A stretch of 64,000 nt of DNA from Falciphora oryzae. Taxonomy: Eukaryota; Ascomycota; Sordariomycetes; Magnaporthales; Magnaporthaceae. Below are positions 38,075 through 50,270 of this stretch, piece by piece (positions within the stretch are counted from its first letter, which is position 1; the number at the start of each line of letters is the position of its first letter). The stretch spans positions 3,860,339 to 3,924,338 of the forward strand of contig JNVV01000001.1 of the NCBI GenBank assembly GCA_000733355.1, given 5' to 3'. The notes under the pieces are model-generated. The model ran no database searches. It was not told where the DNA came from and worked only from the letters and a program-made list of their open reading frames with translations. The position numbers and the translations under genes are program-made.

Positions 38075-39913
38075 TCATGTCGGGAAGTTCAGCGTCTGCC
38101 CAGGCGGCATCTTGGTGTTGACCCAGTTGACGTCCTCGGCGCGCTCGCTTTGCATCACAAGCTGCATCTCGCGCACACCACAGAAGAGCCCGTTGCGGCC
38201 GACCCGCTGCACGAGCCGCCACCGGTTCTCTTGCGTGTCCCAGATCTCCTCGACGAAGCCGTCGCCCTCCTGCACCGTGCGGTGTGGGTTGTGGGTCGGA
38301 AGTCCCACCATGGGGCTGAGCAGCCGCTGCGGCACCGAGAAGAGGCGCTCCCACCGCTGCACGACGGGCAGCCAGCTGAGAACCTTCCAGCTGTAGGCGA
38401 CGCGCACGTATGGGTTCACAAAGATTTCCGTGTCTTTGGCGCCAGCCTGCCGCGCGACTTGGGCCACATCCGCGTGGAGGAGGCAGCACTCGCACGCGTC
38501 AAAGTACACCTCGGGCTCGTACCGGAACCGGATCGGGGCCGAGACGTTGCGGGGCTGTGCCGGGTCGATGACGTGGGCGCCGATGTCGCGGAAGTCGGGC
38601 CGCGGCAGCTCCGGAGTCAGGTTCTGCACGTATCGCGCCTGCATGGCTACCATGCCGCCCCAGCAGGAGCTGACAGGGACCGCGTCCTTCTGGGCCAGCA
38701 CGGCGGCCCGCGAGGTACCCTGCCCCGAGCGGCTGAAAATGGGGAAGATGGGTAGGCCATTGGAGTAGCCCTCCGAGTCGCGCTGCGCGTACAGGTCGTA
38801 GAACATCAGCGGGTGGAAAAAGTCGAGGGCGCACGTCGACAGGTACCGCGTCCGGCCGTCGGGGCCGATGTTGGTGCTGAACAGCAGCTGGGCCGCATCG
38901 ACGGGCCGGAATGCGACGTCGTTGAGGAACAGGATCTTGTCGAATGGAACCACGCCCTCTTCGACGTTGAGCCTGTCCAGCGGTCGCAGGGCCCGGTTGC
39001 GCATCTCGGACAGGTAAGCGAGGCGCTTTGTCCTCTGCGTGCCGTCGGGCATTGTGATGTTTGGAAAGTCGGACAGACCGACGTGGTCGTCGTTGACGAT
39101 CGAGTGTCGACACGGCACCCTTCTTCGGAACTGCTCCAGGGCCGCAGCACCCTCGGGGCCGCTGTCGTTCTGGTATATGCTCAGGAAGACGTTGGAGGCG
39201 CCAATCAGGTGGATCAGCTCGAGGACCGCCTTGCCCCATTGGCCGGCGGTCAGGTGGCCCCCTTTATCGTAGAGGCTGACGGATATAAAGACCTTCTCGT
39301 GGAAGGGGTTCGCGCACCCGGGCTCTGCCGCCTTGCCGTGGCACCGGGCCTTGAGCTCGCGATAGTGCGAGGGCGGTCGTAGGTATGAAGGGGCGAAGAG
39401 CGGGGTGAGGATCAGGACGGCGAAGACGACGGGCACGAGGTATCGGAGGCAGAGCACGAGGGCCTGCAGCGGGTGTCTGCGGAGACTTCGTCGGGCCTTT
39501 CGTAGCCTGGCGCGCGCCCACACGGCCAGACCGTATGGTCTTCGTCTGCTGGGGTGGTGGTAGTGTCTCTTGTCGGTCGGGGGCAGGTCGTCCATGCTCT
39601 CGAGGTCAATGGTCGAGGTGAAGGACGACGAGGTGAAGGCGGGCGACGGCGGGGGCTGGTCGAGGTAGGGCTTGCGCTCCTCCGAGCCGGACGGGGCCCG
39701 GGGGCGTATGCTCGCCATGTCTGAGTATGGTGAGTAGGGCGAGTTGGGCGACGAGTCAGAGTAGAAGGGCGTTCGCGCTTTGGCGAGATGGGCGGGCGGC
39801 TGGGCGATAGAAGAGGTGCGCAGGCGAGCGACGCGACCAGAGGGTAATGTCTGAGTCTGTCTCGGTGGTCGGCGAGGCTCGACTTGGCTGCTGGGGAACA
39901 GCCTGGGCTGCAT
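38075..39913 (-). CDS. CAP59/CMT1-type alpha-1,3-mannosyltransferase (GT69), intronless, 612 aa
   Basis: It is a Golgi glycosyltransferase of the cryptococcal mannosyltransferase family, expected to use GDP-mannose for cell-wall or capsule-type mannan. The cytosolic N-terminus (about 150 residues) is Pro/Ser- and Arg-rich. One membrane helix follows at about 151-173 (ALVLCLRYLVPVVFAVLILT), giving a type II protein. The lumenal domain shows the family order: EKVFISVSLYDKGG, GASNVFLSIYQNDSG, RLAYLSEMRNRAL, FDKILFLNDVAFRP, LSTCALDFFHPLMFYD, VSSCWGGMVAMQA, and a Cys cluster in YFDACECCLLHADV. The end (FVNPYVRVAYS) also fits. Met 39913 gives the full cytosolic tail; a second Met at residue 66 (MASIRPRAP) is possible. 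Confidence 0.93.
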   Translation of the reverse strand: MQPRLFPSSQVEPRRPPRQTQTLPSGRVARLRTSSIAQPPAHLAKARTPFYSDSSPNSPYSPYSDMASIRPRAPSGSEERKPYLDQPPPSPAFTSSSFTSTIDLESMDDLPPTDKRHYHHPSRRRPYGLAVWARARLRKARRSLRRHPLQALVLCLRYLVPVVFAVLILTPLFAPSYLRPPSHYRELKARCHGKAAEPGCANPFHEKVFISVSLYDKGGHLTAGQWGKAVLELIHLIGASNVFLSIYQNDSGPEGAAALEQFRRRVPCRHSIVNDDHVGLSDFPNITMPDGTQRTKRLAYLSEMRNRALRPLDRLNVEEGVVPFDKILFLNDVAFRPVDAAQLLFSTNIGPDGRTRYLSTCALDFFHPLMFYDLYAQRDSEGYSNGLPIFPIFSRSGQGTSRAAVLAQKDAVPVSSCWGGMVAMQARYVQNLTPELPRPDFRDIGAHVIDPAQPRNVSAPIRFRYEPEVYFDACECCLLHADVAQVARQAGAKDTEIFVNPYVRVAYSWKVLSWLPVVQRWERLFSVPQRLLSPMVGLPTHNPHRTVQEGDGFVEEIWDTQENRWRLVQRVGRNGLFCGVREMQLVMQSERAEDVNWVNTKMPPGQTLNFPT

Positions 39914-42524
39914 TGGGGGGGAATGGGGACGGCTGAGCGTGCCGCCGCGCAGTCGGTCGGGCGAGACACAAGCTCAACTTAGCTCGGCACACCATGCGTG
40001 AGGCGTCGAGCCTGCCTGCACGGTGTTGGTGGCGGTGCAGCGCGGGAGTCAGAGGGTGTGTGGTGTGTGAGGCCAGGAAGGTGCCAGTTGGGGGAGGCTC
40101 GGATCCTGACGCAAGACTCGCAAAAGACGTCGAATAATCCGACCATGGATTTTTCAGGAGCGCGGCTCGTCGCCGGCAGTCGAGCCCGTCCACGCGTGGA
40201 TCACGGCCAGGGGGGGTGAAACATGGATGGGTAGGATGGGGCACAGCCCGCACCGCGGGTGCACGCCTTGCACGCCTGCACCTGCACAGCACAGGCCTGG
40301 CTAGCACACAGCCACTAAGCGTCCGGCAGCGCGCCCGTCTCCTGCAGTAGCCAAATTGCCGGCTTCATTTGATGTTCGTGAAGTAATTTTTGCCCCTGCT
40401 GCTATTTCCCGGCTGACGTTGGATCGGGACTAGCCCCCGTGCGCTCTCACTCCCTCCTCCACAGAACATGATGCCACAAGATTGTAGGACCACGCCTGGC
40501 CAGCGAGGGCGCCACAGGGGAGACGTCGGACTCGTCGTCGGATAATGGATGCGGCTGATCCATTTTCACTGCTGCTTCTCGGCGGGCGTCGGAGTGGGCT
40601 GCCCTGTGAGAGGTCAATTGGTCGCAGAACGAACGGACAAAATCAATTGCTGGCACCAGGGACGCGCGCCGAGACTCGAGAACCCCTCCCGCGCAAGGCA
40701 GCAGGATTCCAAAATACCAACGTCGCTCAAATTACGTAGCTGAGGCCAGGAGGATTGTGCAATGCAACCATCGACTGACAGCATGGCTTTGGTGCCGACG
40801 ACCATCAGTTCCAAACACGGGAGTGCACCCCACAGCGGCATCCATGTGACAGGCGTCAAGGGTTGTCCTTTTTGGTTAGCCCCATCTCACACACCTCAGC
40901 TTCATGCCTTCTTCGTCGAGGTGGCACAGGACAAGGAAAAAAAAAAAGCCCTAGGGCATGCAGGAGGCTGCATTGTCACTCTCACTTTACTGGGGCTAAG
41001 GTATGCCATGCTGCGTTTTTGACGTTGCGTAGGCAGGCTGTGGGCCTTCAATATTTGGCTCTGATCGTGCCCAGCGCCGAAGCCGCTCTGCCTGTACAGA
41101 GAGGCTGACGACGTCCATCACCTTCTCTGACTCGACGACAGGCGTCTCGACTTTCTGCGAGACGAAAGTGATCAAAGCCCGAACAGCTCCTCCCTGCGAG
41201 CTTCGCAATGCCATTGCTCCCCAGAAAGGGGCACCTATATCATATATCTGCCAGTGTGGAAGCACGTGCGTCAAGGATACGAAAGTCCATGAGGGTCTCC
41301 TCGTGGAGTCCGTCCACAAGCGATTGGAACAACCCCATCACGATCCTTCACTCCCGAGCTGCAACTTCTTTGGCCACGTCGCGGTGCGGAACATTCTCCA
41401 CTGAGTGCCGCCTCACGAGATCGCCAAAAGCACCGCTTGTGGTTGCGACGGTACAACTTGCAGCGCAGGATACTCGCAGTCCTGGTACCGAGGTATCTAT
41501 AGCCAGTTCGTACATACGGATGTTCTCATGAAGACCAAAGCAGCGATCGCGCTTTCAGCCCACCCGCACTCCTGGGGGCGTTTGGGATGCGACGCGACAA
41601 AGTCGGTCTAGACGTCTTGAAGAATTGAACTTTTGTTCAAGAGCCCCTCAATGCATAATCGGCAGGCGTATGGTGGGAAGTGGGGATACTTTCCCAACTT
41701 GCAGTGACGCTGCGCGATCCCAAGTTGACATCGAGGCTGTAGTTAGAAGCGCACGACGGCATGTGAGCCCAGCTCTAGCAGGAAGATGCCGTCATTTTAG
41801 ACCACTGCCTAGAAGTCATTTTTATTTTTATTTTATTTTCCCTTTCAAACCATCGACCTTGTTATGCTCGAGACGTGGCTTTCATCCTCCACCGCGCTGG
41901 AAGCCACTCTCGGGCGGTTGCGACTCCCTTCATCTTTCGTTTGCCCACGCGAATCCACCGGTCAACGGGGCGGAGGGCCTTTCCCTTCTGGCGCATCGAG
42001 TCACACTGGCCACTTTCGTCTGTATGGGCTTCCATTCCTTTGAGCAAGTGTCGCTCCCGTCTTCAGGGTGAGCATGGAACGCAAAAGATGCAAAATGGGA
42101 ACAAAGTTTGAAACAAGGTGCGGCTGGCTGACTGACGCGCGAAGACAGAAAAATGGCTTTATGTTTATTTGCCGGCCCAGGAGAACGCCTGCCGCCCAGC
42201 GGTGGGTAATGTGCTATCCGTGCAGGAGGTGGATGCTCGTGCACGTCACATTCACCGCCGGCTCTAGGACTAACCCGGTCTGACTCGCGCCAATTCCACC
42301 TGGAGCGTGCCAAATTGGATGCTGTTTATGTTTCCACCAGCGACGTCTGTTATGTGGATAGAGGATTGCAACCGCACTTTCAAAACCAAACGACGAAACA
42401 AAAGACCCAACGGAGGGCTCCCCGTCCGGCATGATGCAGCATTTGTCGACATCATGAAACATCCCGGGCCGCTGATGCGGGATGTTCGACACATGTAGGG
42501 CACCTGATGGCGTGGCGAATTTCC

Positions 42525-42549
42525 TTTTTTTTTTTTTTTTTTTTTTTTT
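42525..42549 (+). repeat. T25 homopolymer
   Basis: This is an uninterrupted run of 25 T in non-coding DNA. Confidence 0.85.
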
Positions 42550-43439
42550 GAATGATATGGATCCAAACCTCCAAAGCCAGATCAGGCACCGCCTCAATAC
42601 TTCCCGCCCGCACGAGAGCACAGTCGGGCTCTTCAGTGCTCTTTTTCCGCCCCTCTGGGTGACTGCACCGCACACTACCCGGTTGGCGAGGTCGAGCCAG
42701 CAGGGACGATGGATGACCACCAGACTGGCCACTCTATCTCCGTTTGCGGCTGGCGTCAATCACCTGTCACTCGTTTTTCCCCCGGGTCGTTTTTGTCAAT
42801 CCCAGAGGCTACCTAGGAACTGGGGTCCGGCTGGAGATCGGGCAAGCAAATGCCCCGATACGCTACAGATTGCGCGACGAGCCCCCCGCCGTTCCTCGCC
42901 AGCGCCTTTCCGATAGCGCGAATACCCAGATGGACCTGGCTGGCATTCCACCCCGCTTCGTTCGGTTTCATTTCTGCGGCTGAGTTGCTTGCTCAGGCAC
43001 CGCTTGCTTGGCGAGTTCAGCAGGACTTTGCCTGAATTACGGCGAAAGGTGCTGCACCACTGCCACCTACCCATCCAGTCGATGTGTCGGTGTCGCTTTC
43101 TGTGGTCCGCCTGGTTCGGCTTCCAGGTTCAGCGGCGGCGCATAAACGCGCGCTTCCAGCTCCCCTGGCTTCAACGCCTTCGTTGCTCAACCACAGAGGC
43201 CACATGACGCCATGAGAGACTGATCAGATATCGCCGCCGCCAATCCGTTGATTATTTGCCAGCTAGCCCGGTGGACGCCGCACCTATCTCTTCTCGCGCG
43301 CTACGACCTTGCAGGCTAGCTAGCCCGTCGTCTCTATCTCGGCGGGCGTTGCGGAGGGCAAGCAGCTCTTCGTTCTCGGCATGTCACTGGTCCAGGTCAG
43401 ATGAACACCTACACCCTGGACTGGCATTCCGTCAAGTTG

Positions 43440-43870
43440 ATCCGTCAAGGTCGACGGGTGTAGCACCCCTCCCACCCTTTGCCTCCTGCTCCCGCTCTTC
43501 GGGACCTGTGCCCTTTCCTGTTTGTGTGGTGTATGCCTGTCCCCCAACCCCGTTGTTTCCTTTTTCCTTTTTTTCTCCTTTCTGCCGCTGCCCGCCTTGT
43601 TTTCGATGCAACGGCCAGAAACGGGTCTTGGGAGCTCTTCGCGCCCGCCGCGCGAAGCCCGCGCAGCGCAACGCATGCGACAAGCAGCTCCCTCATCTTT
43701 CCCTAACCCCCCTCCTACTCCTCCATCCACTTTCCCTTGACCCCTTCCACCTCTTTTTCGTCCGAAATCCATTCTCCATTCCTCCCAAATAATCCTGTAT
43801 CATCAAATCCACGTCTCGCCCAGCCTTATGAATCCCATATCTCTCTCTCGAATTTTGGCGGTATAGCTCT
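43440..43870 (+). promoter_or_regulatory. Pyrimidine-rich core promoter/leader of the H1-like gene
   Basis: Long C/T tracts near 43460-43500, 43555-43590 and 43690-43790 precede the gene, as is usual upstream of strongly transcribed fungal genes. A GTGAGC donor at 43887 and a TTAG at about 44120 could bound a 5' UTR intron. The transcription start is not visible from sequence alone. Confidence 0.4.
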
Positions 43871-44247
43871 AATTTTACGGCACAGGTGAGCTCCCCTTCC
43901 CGCAGGGCATGTGTGGTCGCGATCGAGTGTGCCTGCTGTTTACGTTTCGATTGCGTGCCGAGCGCGACGAAACCTACCCCAGCTTGCCTGCTTGTCGCAT
44001 CGCACCCTCCTCTGCTTTCGTGCTATTCTGCCCGCCTGGTCTCTTTTTTGCGGCAAAAATGCCAGCGTCCTTTCTATTACATCAGGATTTGGACCGGTGC
44101 TTCTCAGCAATATCTTGATTTCTTAGTAGCGCATGTTATACGAAAGATACATCGTGCTGAGACACCCAAGCTAAGAATACCGAACAATCGGAAAGGCACC
44201 GATTCCGCCCACCGCGACGAGTACCTTGCCTCCTGTATACAGCAGAC

Positions 44248-44980
44248 ATGGCTCGTGAAGGCACCCGCTCGGCGACCGGCAACTCGAAGCCGCGCGTCTT
44301 TCCCGTCGTGGACACCGCCCCGACCATTACCCGCAAGAAGACGACTAAGCCCAAGAAAACTGCTGCTGCCCCTGCGACCAAGACGAAGCCTACTGCCGGC
44401 GCTAAGGGCGCGAAACCCGCCGGCGTGACCAAGAAGAAGGCGACGCCCAAGAAGGAGGGCGGCGTTGCGAAGAAGGTGAGAGGATATTACCCCATACTGG
44501 GCGCGCTGGTGTTTGGGGCGAGGCAGGGATAGTCTGCTCTGTCACCAACTTTGCTGTTTGCCCCAGAAACTCATCTGGATGCGGGGCGGTCGTGAATATA
44601 CATTCGTCTTTTTTCTATTTACCACCTCCCGATGGCCATGCCATGAGTTTGATATCGACTAACACGTGCATCAGGTCAAGGCGGTTGCCGACAAGGTCGA
44701 GGGCAAGGTTGACAAGGCAGCAAAGGTATTTTCACACCCCTTACTCGCCGATACCGTCCCCTTGCATGGCCTGCGCAACAGAGCTTTCTTTGCCTAGCAC
44801 TATGGAGAGGTTATGTTGAGTCTCAAGATATCGGGGCCTCAGCATCAGCTGGTTTCTACCTACGATCTCGGGCCCCTCGAAGCACCGCTTGTGCGCGTTT
44901 CCCCGTCTCGAGTTCGCTAACCGTTTATATAGGAGACGAAGCCGAAGACGACAACCAAGAAAAAGGAGCCTGTGGTCTGA
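44248..44980 (+). CDS. Lys/Ala-rich histone-H1-like small protein, three exons, 108 aa
   Basis: This is a very basic, low-complexity protein, probably nuclear and DNA-associated. Exons are 44248-44475, 44675-44725 and 44933-44980, all phase 0, with GTGAGA...CAG and GTATTT...TAG introns. The protein starts MAREGTRSATGNSKPRVFPV. It then runs through KKTTKPKKTAAAP and KKKATPKKEGGVAKK, a short helix (VKAVADKVEGKVDKAAK) and ends KKKEPVV. It lacks the globular winged-helix domain of true histone H1, so it resembles only an H1 tail. It is similar in kind to small Lys-rich proteins found in many filamentous ascomycetes. The CT-rich leader and split structure suggest high expression. Confidence 0.78.
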
Positions 44981-46514
44981 ACCATGCGGACGCCGTTCAT
45001 CGCCAACTTTTGTTCCTTTCTTGAAAGTGTTTCCCGTCGATCCAGATCGATAAACTTGGCGGCTTCCACTGCCCCTATCTTGTAATACGCTGGTGTTTGA
45101 TATCGGCGCTATCTACCCCTCCTATCCGCATTTCGTCCTCTACCCCTTCTAGTTTATGTTTCTTTATACTTTGGACCTGCTTCGCGCAAGCCCCTGGGTC
45201 ATGTTTCGTTTTGTTGCTATGATAGTTCGTCCGGGCGGGGGTTTGGGTTTTTGGGACAAGTATCTTTTGGTCTCCTGTCATGTATCTTCCACCTGGATAT
45301 ATTGAAGTGTTTTCAGTTTGCGCATACTTTACTGGTTACTCACTGCTGGCTGTGCCCTTGTGTCTTCTTATGCGCAACGGAATTGCGCAGCTGCGCAGGT
45401 TCGGCCCCTCGCTCTCAGCTCTCTCTTTCCATATTATTCCTATATCTTGCCCGATCCAACTGGTCCCCCAAGTGAGGCAGTAGTACTTTGGTCTGACGAG
45501 CTATGCAAGGTGCTAATACTATAACTCGTAGACCGACCCGCAGAAGTGTCGACCCAGGCGAGAGACACCGACGTCCAGACAAGTCAGAGATGCGCCCCTT
45601 CACCAATGGAAATCTTCACAGCGATCTCGCCACTGAACACCACAAGACTTGTCATTTTCACCATGCGGCGGAATCATATCCACACGTAGTGTGTTTCTTC
45701 TCCTCCTTGTTCCCCTCGACCATCTTCTCAGGGGCACCCGGCGACACGACGGGCCCAGCTCTGGCTGCGGCCCCCGGTGCGGGCCTGACCGGCAGGCCTG
45801 TCGTCTCCCCATTCCCGGCGCCGCTGCCGCCGACGGCGTAACGAAACCTCACCTGCCTCTCCTTGGCCTTCATTTTCACGACCCACCCCAGGCTGCCAGT
45901 CTGGCCCCGCAGATCGTACAGGGTGTCGGCAAGTTTGAGTAAGCATGGAAGCCTGGGGCACATCAGCATGGTGCGTCGACTTTCCGCCGGCGCACACCGA
46001 CCCGTTCCCCTTGGGCTCATCGCCTTCGCAAAGCTTAGGCGCCCTGTCGTCTAAATCCTCTGCCCCGCCCACTATATTTGAGCCCACGTCCAAACGCCCA
46101 CGTTATTCTTCTCATCTGCTCCACTAGCCGGTTTTCCTGAATCTCACGGGTCATAAAGCCATCTTCTTCATCCTTATCCATCAACTTGCCGTGCGAGAAG
46201 AGAATCTAGTCCTTATGGTGCGTGACAAGACTGAAAGAAGAGTAAGGACACTCGAGAAAGATAGGGAACATAGCGGGAAAGGATGGCGTGTATCACGAAC
46301 TGATTGAGATCGCAGAGGGAATAGGCCAGCACGGAAAGACGCAGAACATTGATCTATGAAGTAAAGACAAAACAGACAATCTAGGGAGCTGACTGGATCC
46401 TATCCCCTTGAAGAACCTCAGTCCATGATTCCTCCGCCCCTCCCCCTCGATGGACAACGGCTGTCGGAGGAAGACGGATGGAGGAGAAGGTTGGAAACTG
46501 GCTTCTCGAAACCC
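44981..46514. other. Intergenic region between convergent genes
   Basis: It holds the H1-like gene's 3' flank (T-rich near 45080-45180) and the 3' flank of the 764-aa gene. The open frames are short and unconvincing. I see nothing else. Confidence 0.5.
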
Positions 46515-49336
46515 TCAACGGCCGCCCTTCTTCGGCGGCTTCTTTGAGCTGCTCTGCCCACCCCCCGGCACCGGCGCCGGTGCCGGCTTGCCCGTCCTGC
46601 TTCCCTGCCCCGATCCCGACTCTGAACCTCCTCCCTGGCTCTGCGGCGGTGCTACTGTACCCCCAGGCGGCGCATTTTGAGGTGGGGGCGGTCTCATCTG
46701 CGTCGTGAACCGCTGTCCACTACCGCCGCCGCCGTTACCACCACCACTGCTGCCGCCGTTACCACCACCACTGCTGCCGCCGTTACCACCACCACTGCTG
46801 CCGCCGCCGCCGCCACCACCACCAGCACTGCTGCCGCCGCCGTAGTAGGCTCCTGCCTTCCACTTCCTATCCATCGTTTGGAACCACGTGGGTTGCCCCA
46901 CCGGGTACAAATATCGGTACAGCGCGTTGGCGACGTCCGTCATGGCTTCCTGCGGGACGTCTTTATAGGGCATTTCCTTTTTCTTGGTGACTTTGCTGCC
47001 GTAAATCGGGTTGGGGTTCTTGGTAAGCCTTGACGGCCTGCTCCCACCGCTTCCACCCGCCCCAGAATCCGTGCCGGCGCCCGAGTTTGGATCCGCGCTG
47101 GTGCTCGTTTCTTCGTCCGCGTCGGTGGTCCCCGACTCGGAACCCGTGTTGGTGATGTCTGGTGTCTCGTTCTTGCTTTGTCTGCTGGGTGACTGATCCC
47201 CAATCGTTCCAGACGGCCCGGTCTGTTCGTGTTGTTTGTGCGGGGCCTCGGGCATCGTTTTTGGTGGTTTGTTGTTGGGTTTGACGGGCGTCTGCGGAAT
47301 CCCTGGAGGTTGGGGCGGCTCTTCTCCCGCCGAGGTTTCGTCCCCCGAGGTTTCGCCCCCCGTCTTCCGGCCTCCTTCGCTGCTTGACGACGTTGTCCAC
47401 CCACTAGCTGGGGCCTGGACGTATTCCATATCCTCTTCCTGCTCGATCTGCTCGACACTGAGCTCATCTGCAAACAGGTCTCTCAGTTTCGCCAGGCTGT
47501 GACCTTGCTTTGTCAGATCCCAGTCTTTGATCGTTCCAGGAACCAAGGCGCCTGTCTCCATGTTGAGATTTCTATCGTCAAATTCATCCGACCAGGTACC
47601 CACTATGACCGGTGCCCAGGCTTTGATGAACTCTATGAAGAAGTTTATTAGCAACCAAGTTAATTGGACGTGTGTGCTGGCAAGCGGGAGGGGAGGGGGC
47701 TTCCTACTCATAGACTTATCGTAATGCTCCTTGGTATATTGTTTGATGAAATTGTCGGCTGTCTGCCCCAAACCCAACATCTTATACCCCTCTTTCAGGA
47801 CCGGGAAATCGGATCCTGGTCCTACAAGCTGCATGATTTTGTTAGTGCACCGCGTCCCGCCAAAGATCAACGAAGAAATGTAGATGTAGGTAAAAATCCT
47901 CAGCTTACCGACTTCTCCATCTGCGTCTCAATAGAGTGACTGCGCTCCATACTGTTAGCAAATATCTTCGCAGGCCCCAGGATCAAACAATTGGATAGGT
48001 ACTCACAATCCGGATCCGATACGTCTAGCCTCCTCTTCGAAAATGTGTTGAATATCGGGCATTGTCATCTAGAGGACAACGAAGATATATAGGGTTCTTT
48101 ACCAAGCGAGTAAGAGAAGTCACCCAGCACGTAACAAGCGGAGCTAAAAGTGGTGGGAAAGGAGGACGTGAAGATAAAATTGCAAGCTCTGCATTTTGCG
48201 TGCTGGGTAACTCCCTTTATCTGCTTGGTAAATTGCCCCGTATTTCGTTGCTCAGTGTTAGTTCCTTTGTTCAAGTTGTCGGAAAAGGGGGTCGAAATAA
48301 CTCACGTATTCCCAGCAAAGTATGGTGTGCTTGACAGCAATGAACGCTTTCATCGCGTCGTTGGGGTCGAAAGATTCTTTTCTTCCCGCTTGAATCCACG
48401 CTTGCATGTTATCAACCTTTCTAATGTTGATATTTGTCGACCAGATGCTTAAAGTCGTAAAAGTGAGTGGTTGTTAACTTTTTAATTATATTTCATTATG
48501 AGAAACGGTGCTGCTGAGTTCACTTACGCATTCTTGAGACCGTTTGTGTTCCCATCAAGAAGAACGAGCTCATTTCTGAAGTGGTCATCATTCGGTAACG
48601 ATTTGATGATGATGTCGAAAGGCGAGGGGCCTTTGATGTTGCCAACTTGGAAATTGTTGGTTTTGCTTGGAGTCGGCCTCCACCAGATGTATAGGTAGGA
48701 GAAGAAATTTATCTTCGACATTCCTCTGAGGGCTTCGAAAGGATGATTGCGTTCGCGAGGGCCGAGGGGTAGGTTAAAATCCACGGGATTTGGGTACTTG
48801 AGAGTAGGGCCCTGCTTCGGGACCGCTGCTGGCGGTGTTTTTGGGGATGCCGGCGGTGTTTTGGGGGATGTTGGCGGCGCCGCGAGCGAATTAATCAATG
48901 CTTGGATGACTTGATACTCGAGGATATGCTCGCTGTGATAGTCCTTGTTAGTTCCCTTCTCGTTCATGACAAGCGATTTTCGTATGGGGCCAAAACCGAA
49001 GTCGTCGAGAAGATTGAAAGAAGTGGGTCCGAAAACATGGGTAATTCGAGATTCGGAGAACAGAGCTGCGGAGGCTGGGAAGTTGAACCCTTTGATTTGG
49101 ATCCTGAGCGACTTTTGACCGATTTCTTGACTTATCATGAAGCCCTTCTTCTTCGAAGCGCCTTTCGGAAGTGTTGCAGGTATTGCTGGCGGTGCGACAT
49201 TCGTGGGGGTTTGGCGGCGAGCAAGGACTGCGGATATATTCCACGCGCCTTTGGTCAACGGCACCGGGATCGAGAAGACATGGCTTGGAAGTAAAAGAAG
49301 CAATGCCCAAGCCAGCATTGCGAAAAGAGGGGCCAT
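46515..49336 (-). CDS. Secreted protein of unknown function with Gly-rich C-terminus, six exons, 764 aa
   Basis: Exons are 49336-48528, 48447-48306, 48068-48007, 47951-47909, 47828-47708 and 47632-46515; phases 2, 0, 2, 0 and 1 all fit. A signal peptide (MAPLFAMLAWALLLLLPSHV) leads. The next 335 residues hold YHSEHILEYQVIQALINSL, a Pro-rich spacer with PPTSPKTPPASPKTPP, and NGLKNAIWS followed by FIAVKHTILCWEYM. This order recalls the non-catalytic C-terminal part of fungal killer-toxin-like class V chitinases and related secreted proteins (from memory of the family, unverified). No GH18 or LysM domain is present. Then come DFPVLKEGYKMLG, KFIKAWAPVIVGTW, a 170-residue acidic/Pro-rich stretch, YLYPVGQPTWFQTMDRKWKA and a Gly/Ser tail with three SSGGGNGG units. 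The exon 2 acceptor is AAG; a TAG 24 bases on is an in-frame alternative that would drop NAIWS. Confidence 0.8.
46729..46800 (-). repeat. 24-bp unit repeated three times in coding sequence
   Basis: Units 46729-46752, 46753-46776 and 46777-46800 are identical and encode an eight-residue Gly/Ser/Asn repeat (SSGGGNGG) in the tail of the 764-aa protein. GGN/GCC-rich DNA flanks them, so copy number probably varies between strains. Confidence 0.88.
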
Positions 49337-50270
49337 TTTGAAGCCCCAAGAAGATGGGTAGACAGTACAGAGTAGGTAGTGCAAATATTTGAGATCTTGG
49401 TGATTGGAGGTTTGTTGATGGAAGTGGTTGTCATTCATCGCAGTCTTGTAAAGAAAGAAACATAGTAAGGAGGTTGGCTACATATAGGCACATCATGATA
49501 CCGTGGGCATCATGGCTATAGCTAAACATGAGGTGTTTAGAGAATGGGCCGCCTGAGAACCGACAGCTCACTTGCTTCACTCTACTCGCATCACAGTAAG
49601 TCGTGCCCTAAAACGGGCCGTGATGTCCAACTGCGCATGTGGCTGTGCGCTGCAACCCACTAGGGTCCCATGGGTTGAGGTTACCGGAATGTCTGTAGAA
49701 ACCCACTTACCTACCGACCGAGCTGAAGAAGCTGGCCAGAGGTGGTGGCTGTTGGTTCTTCGAATGGCGAGGCATCCACCAAATTTAGGTCGGCCCAATA
49801 TTGAGTGACATTGGGGGCTCAGGATCATGGGCGATGAGCAACAAACAATCACCGCCCCACTATTGCGGCACGTCAAGCGCCCTCGGCCTGGTCCCAATAC
49901 TACGGTCCGGACCCATCGGCCAGTCCCGACGTGCAAAATTAGACGTCGGTTGGTCGTCGGGTATCTACAGCGAGGACTGTTAATGGTGCCAACTAACAAA
50001 CTGGCTAGAGGTGAGGCGCAGAAGCATCAGCCTCCATCCCCACTGTCGGGATGCACTGCCGCAACAGTTGGTTGGAGTGGTTGGATACCTGTGTAGTAAT
50101 CACGAAGGTGCCCACATCAAGTCACCAACATTCTGGTACGCTAAATCGAATCTGAGACTGAGACTCTGTGATATATCGGTAGACTGGGTGCATCACTTGT
50201 TGGGTGAATAGGTAGACAGGTTAAGGGATTTGCTTGGAAGAAATTTCATTGGGAAACCTCATCTCTTATT
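49337..50270. other. Intergenic region
   Basis: This stretch holds the promoter of the 764-aa gene and the 3' flank of the DUF7730-like gene. A 140-codon minus-strand frame at 49577-49999 has no recognisable features. I see no gene. Confidence 0.5.

Larger units (their letters stand above)
39914..44247. other. Long gene-poor region between mannosyltransferase and H1-like gene
   Basis: In 4.3 kb no frame could be tied to a known family or linked by sensible splice sites. A T25 run is at 42525-42549. On the minus strand at about 41000-41700 a few protein-like stretches share one frame but are broken by stops. The right end (43440-43800) is strongly pyrimidine-rich and belongs to the next gene's promoter. 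Confidence 0.45.

Noticed and set aside
49577..49999. 140-codon minus-strand frame
   Set aside because: Composition and lack of motifs suggest chance, and no inverted or long terminal repeats were seen to support a transposon remnant.
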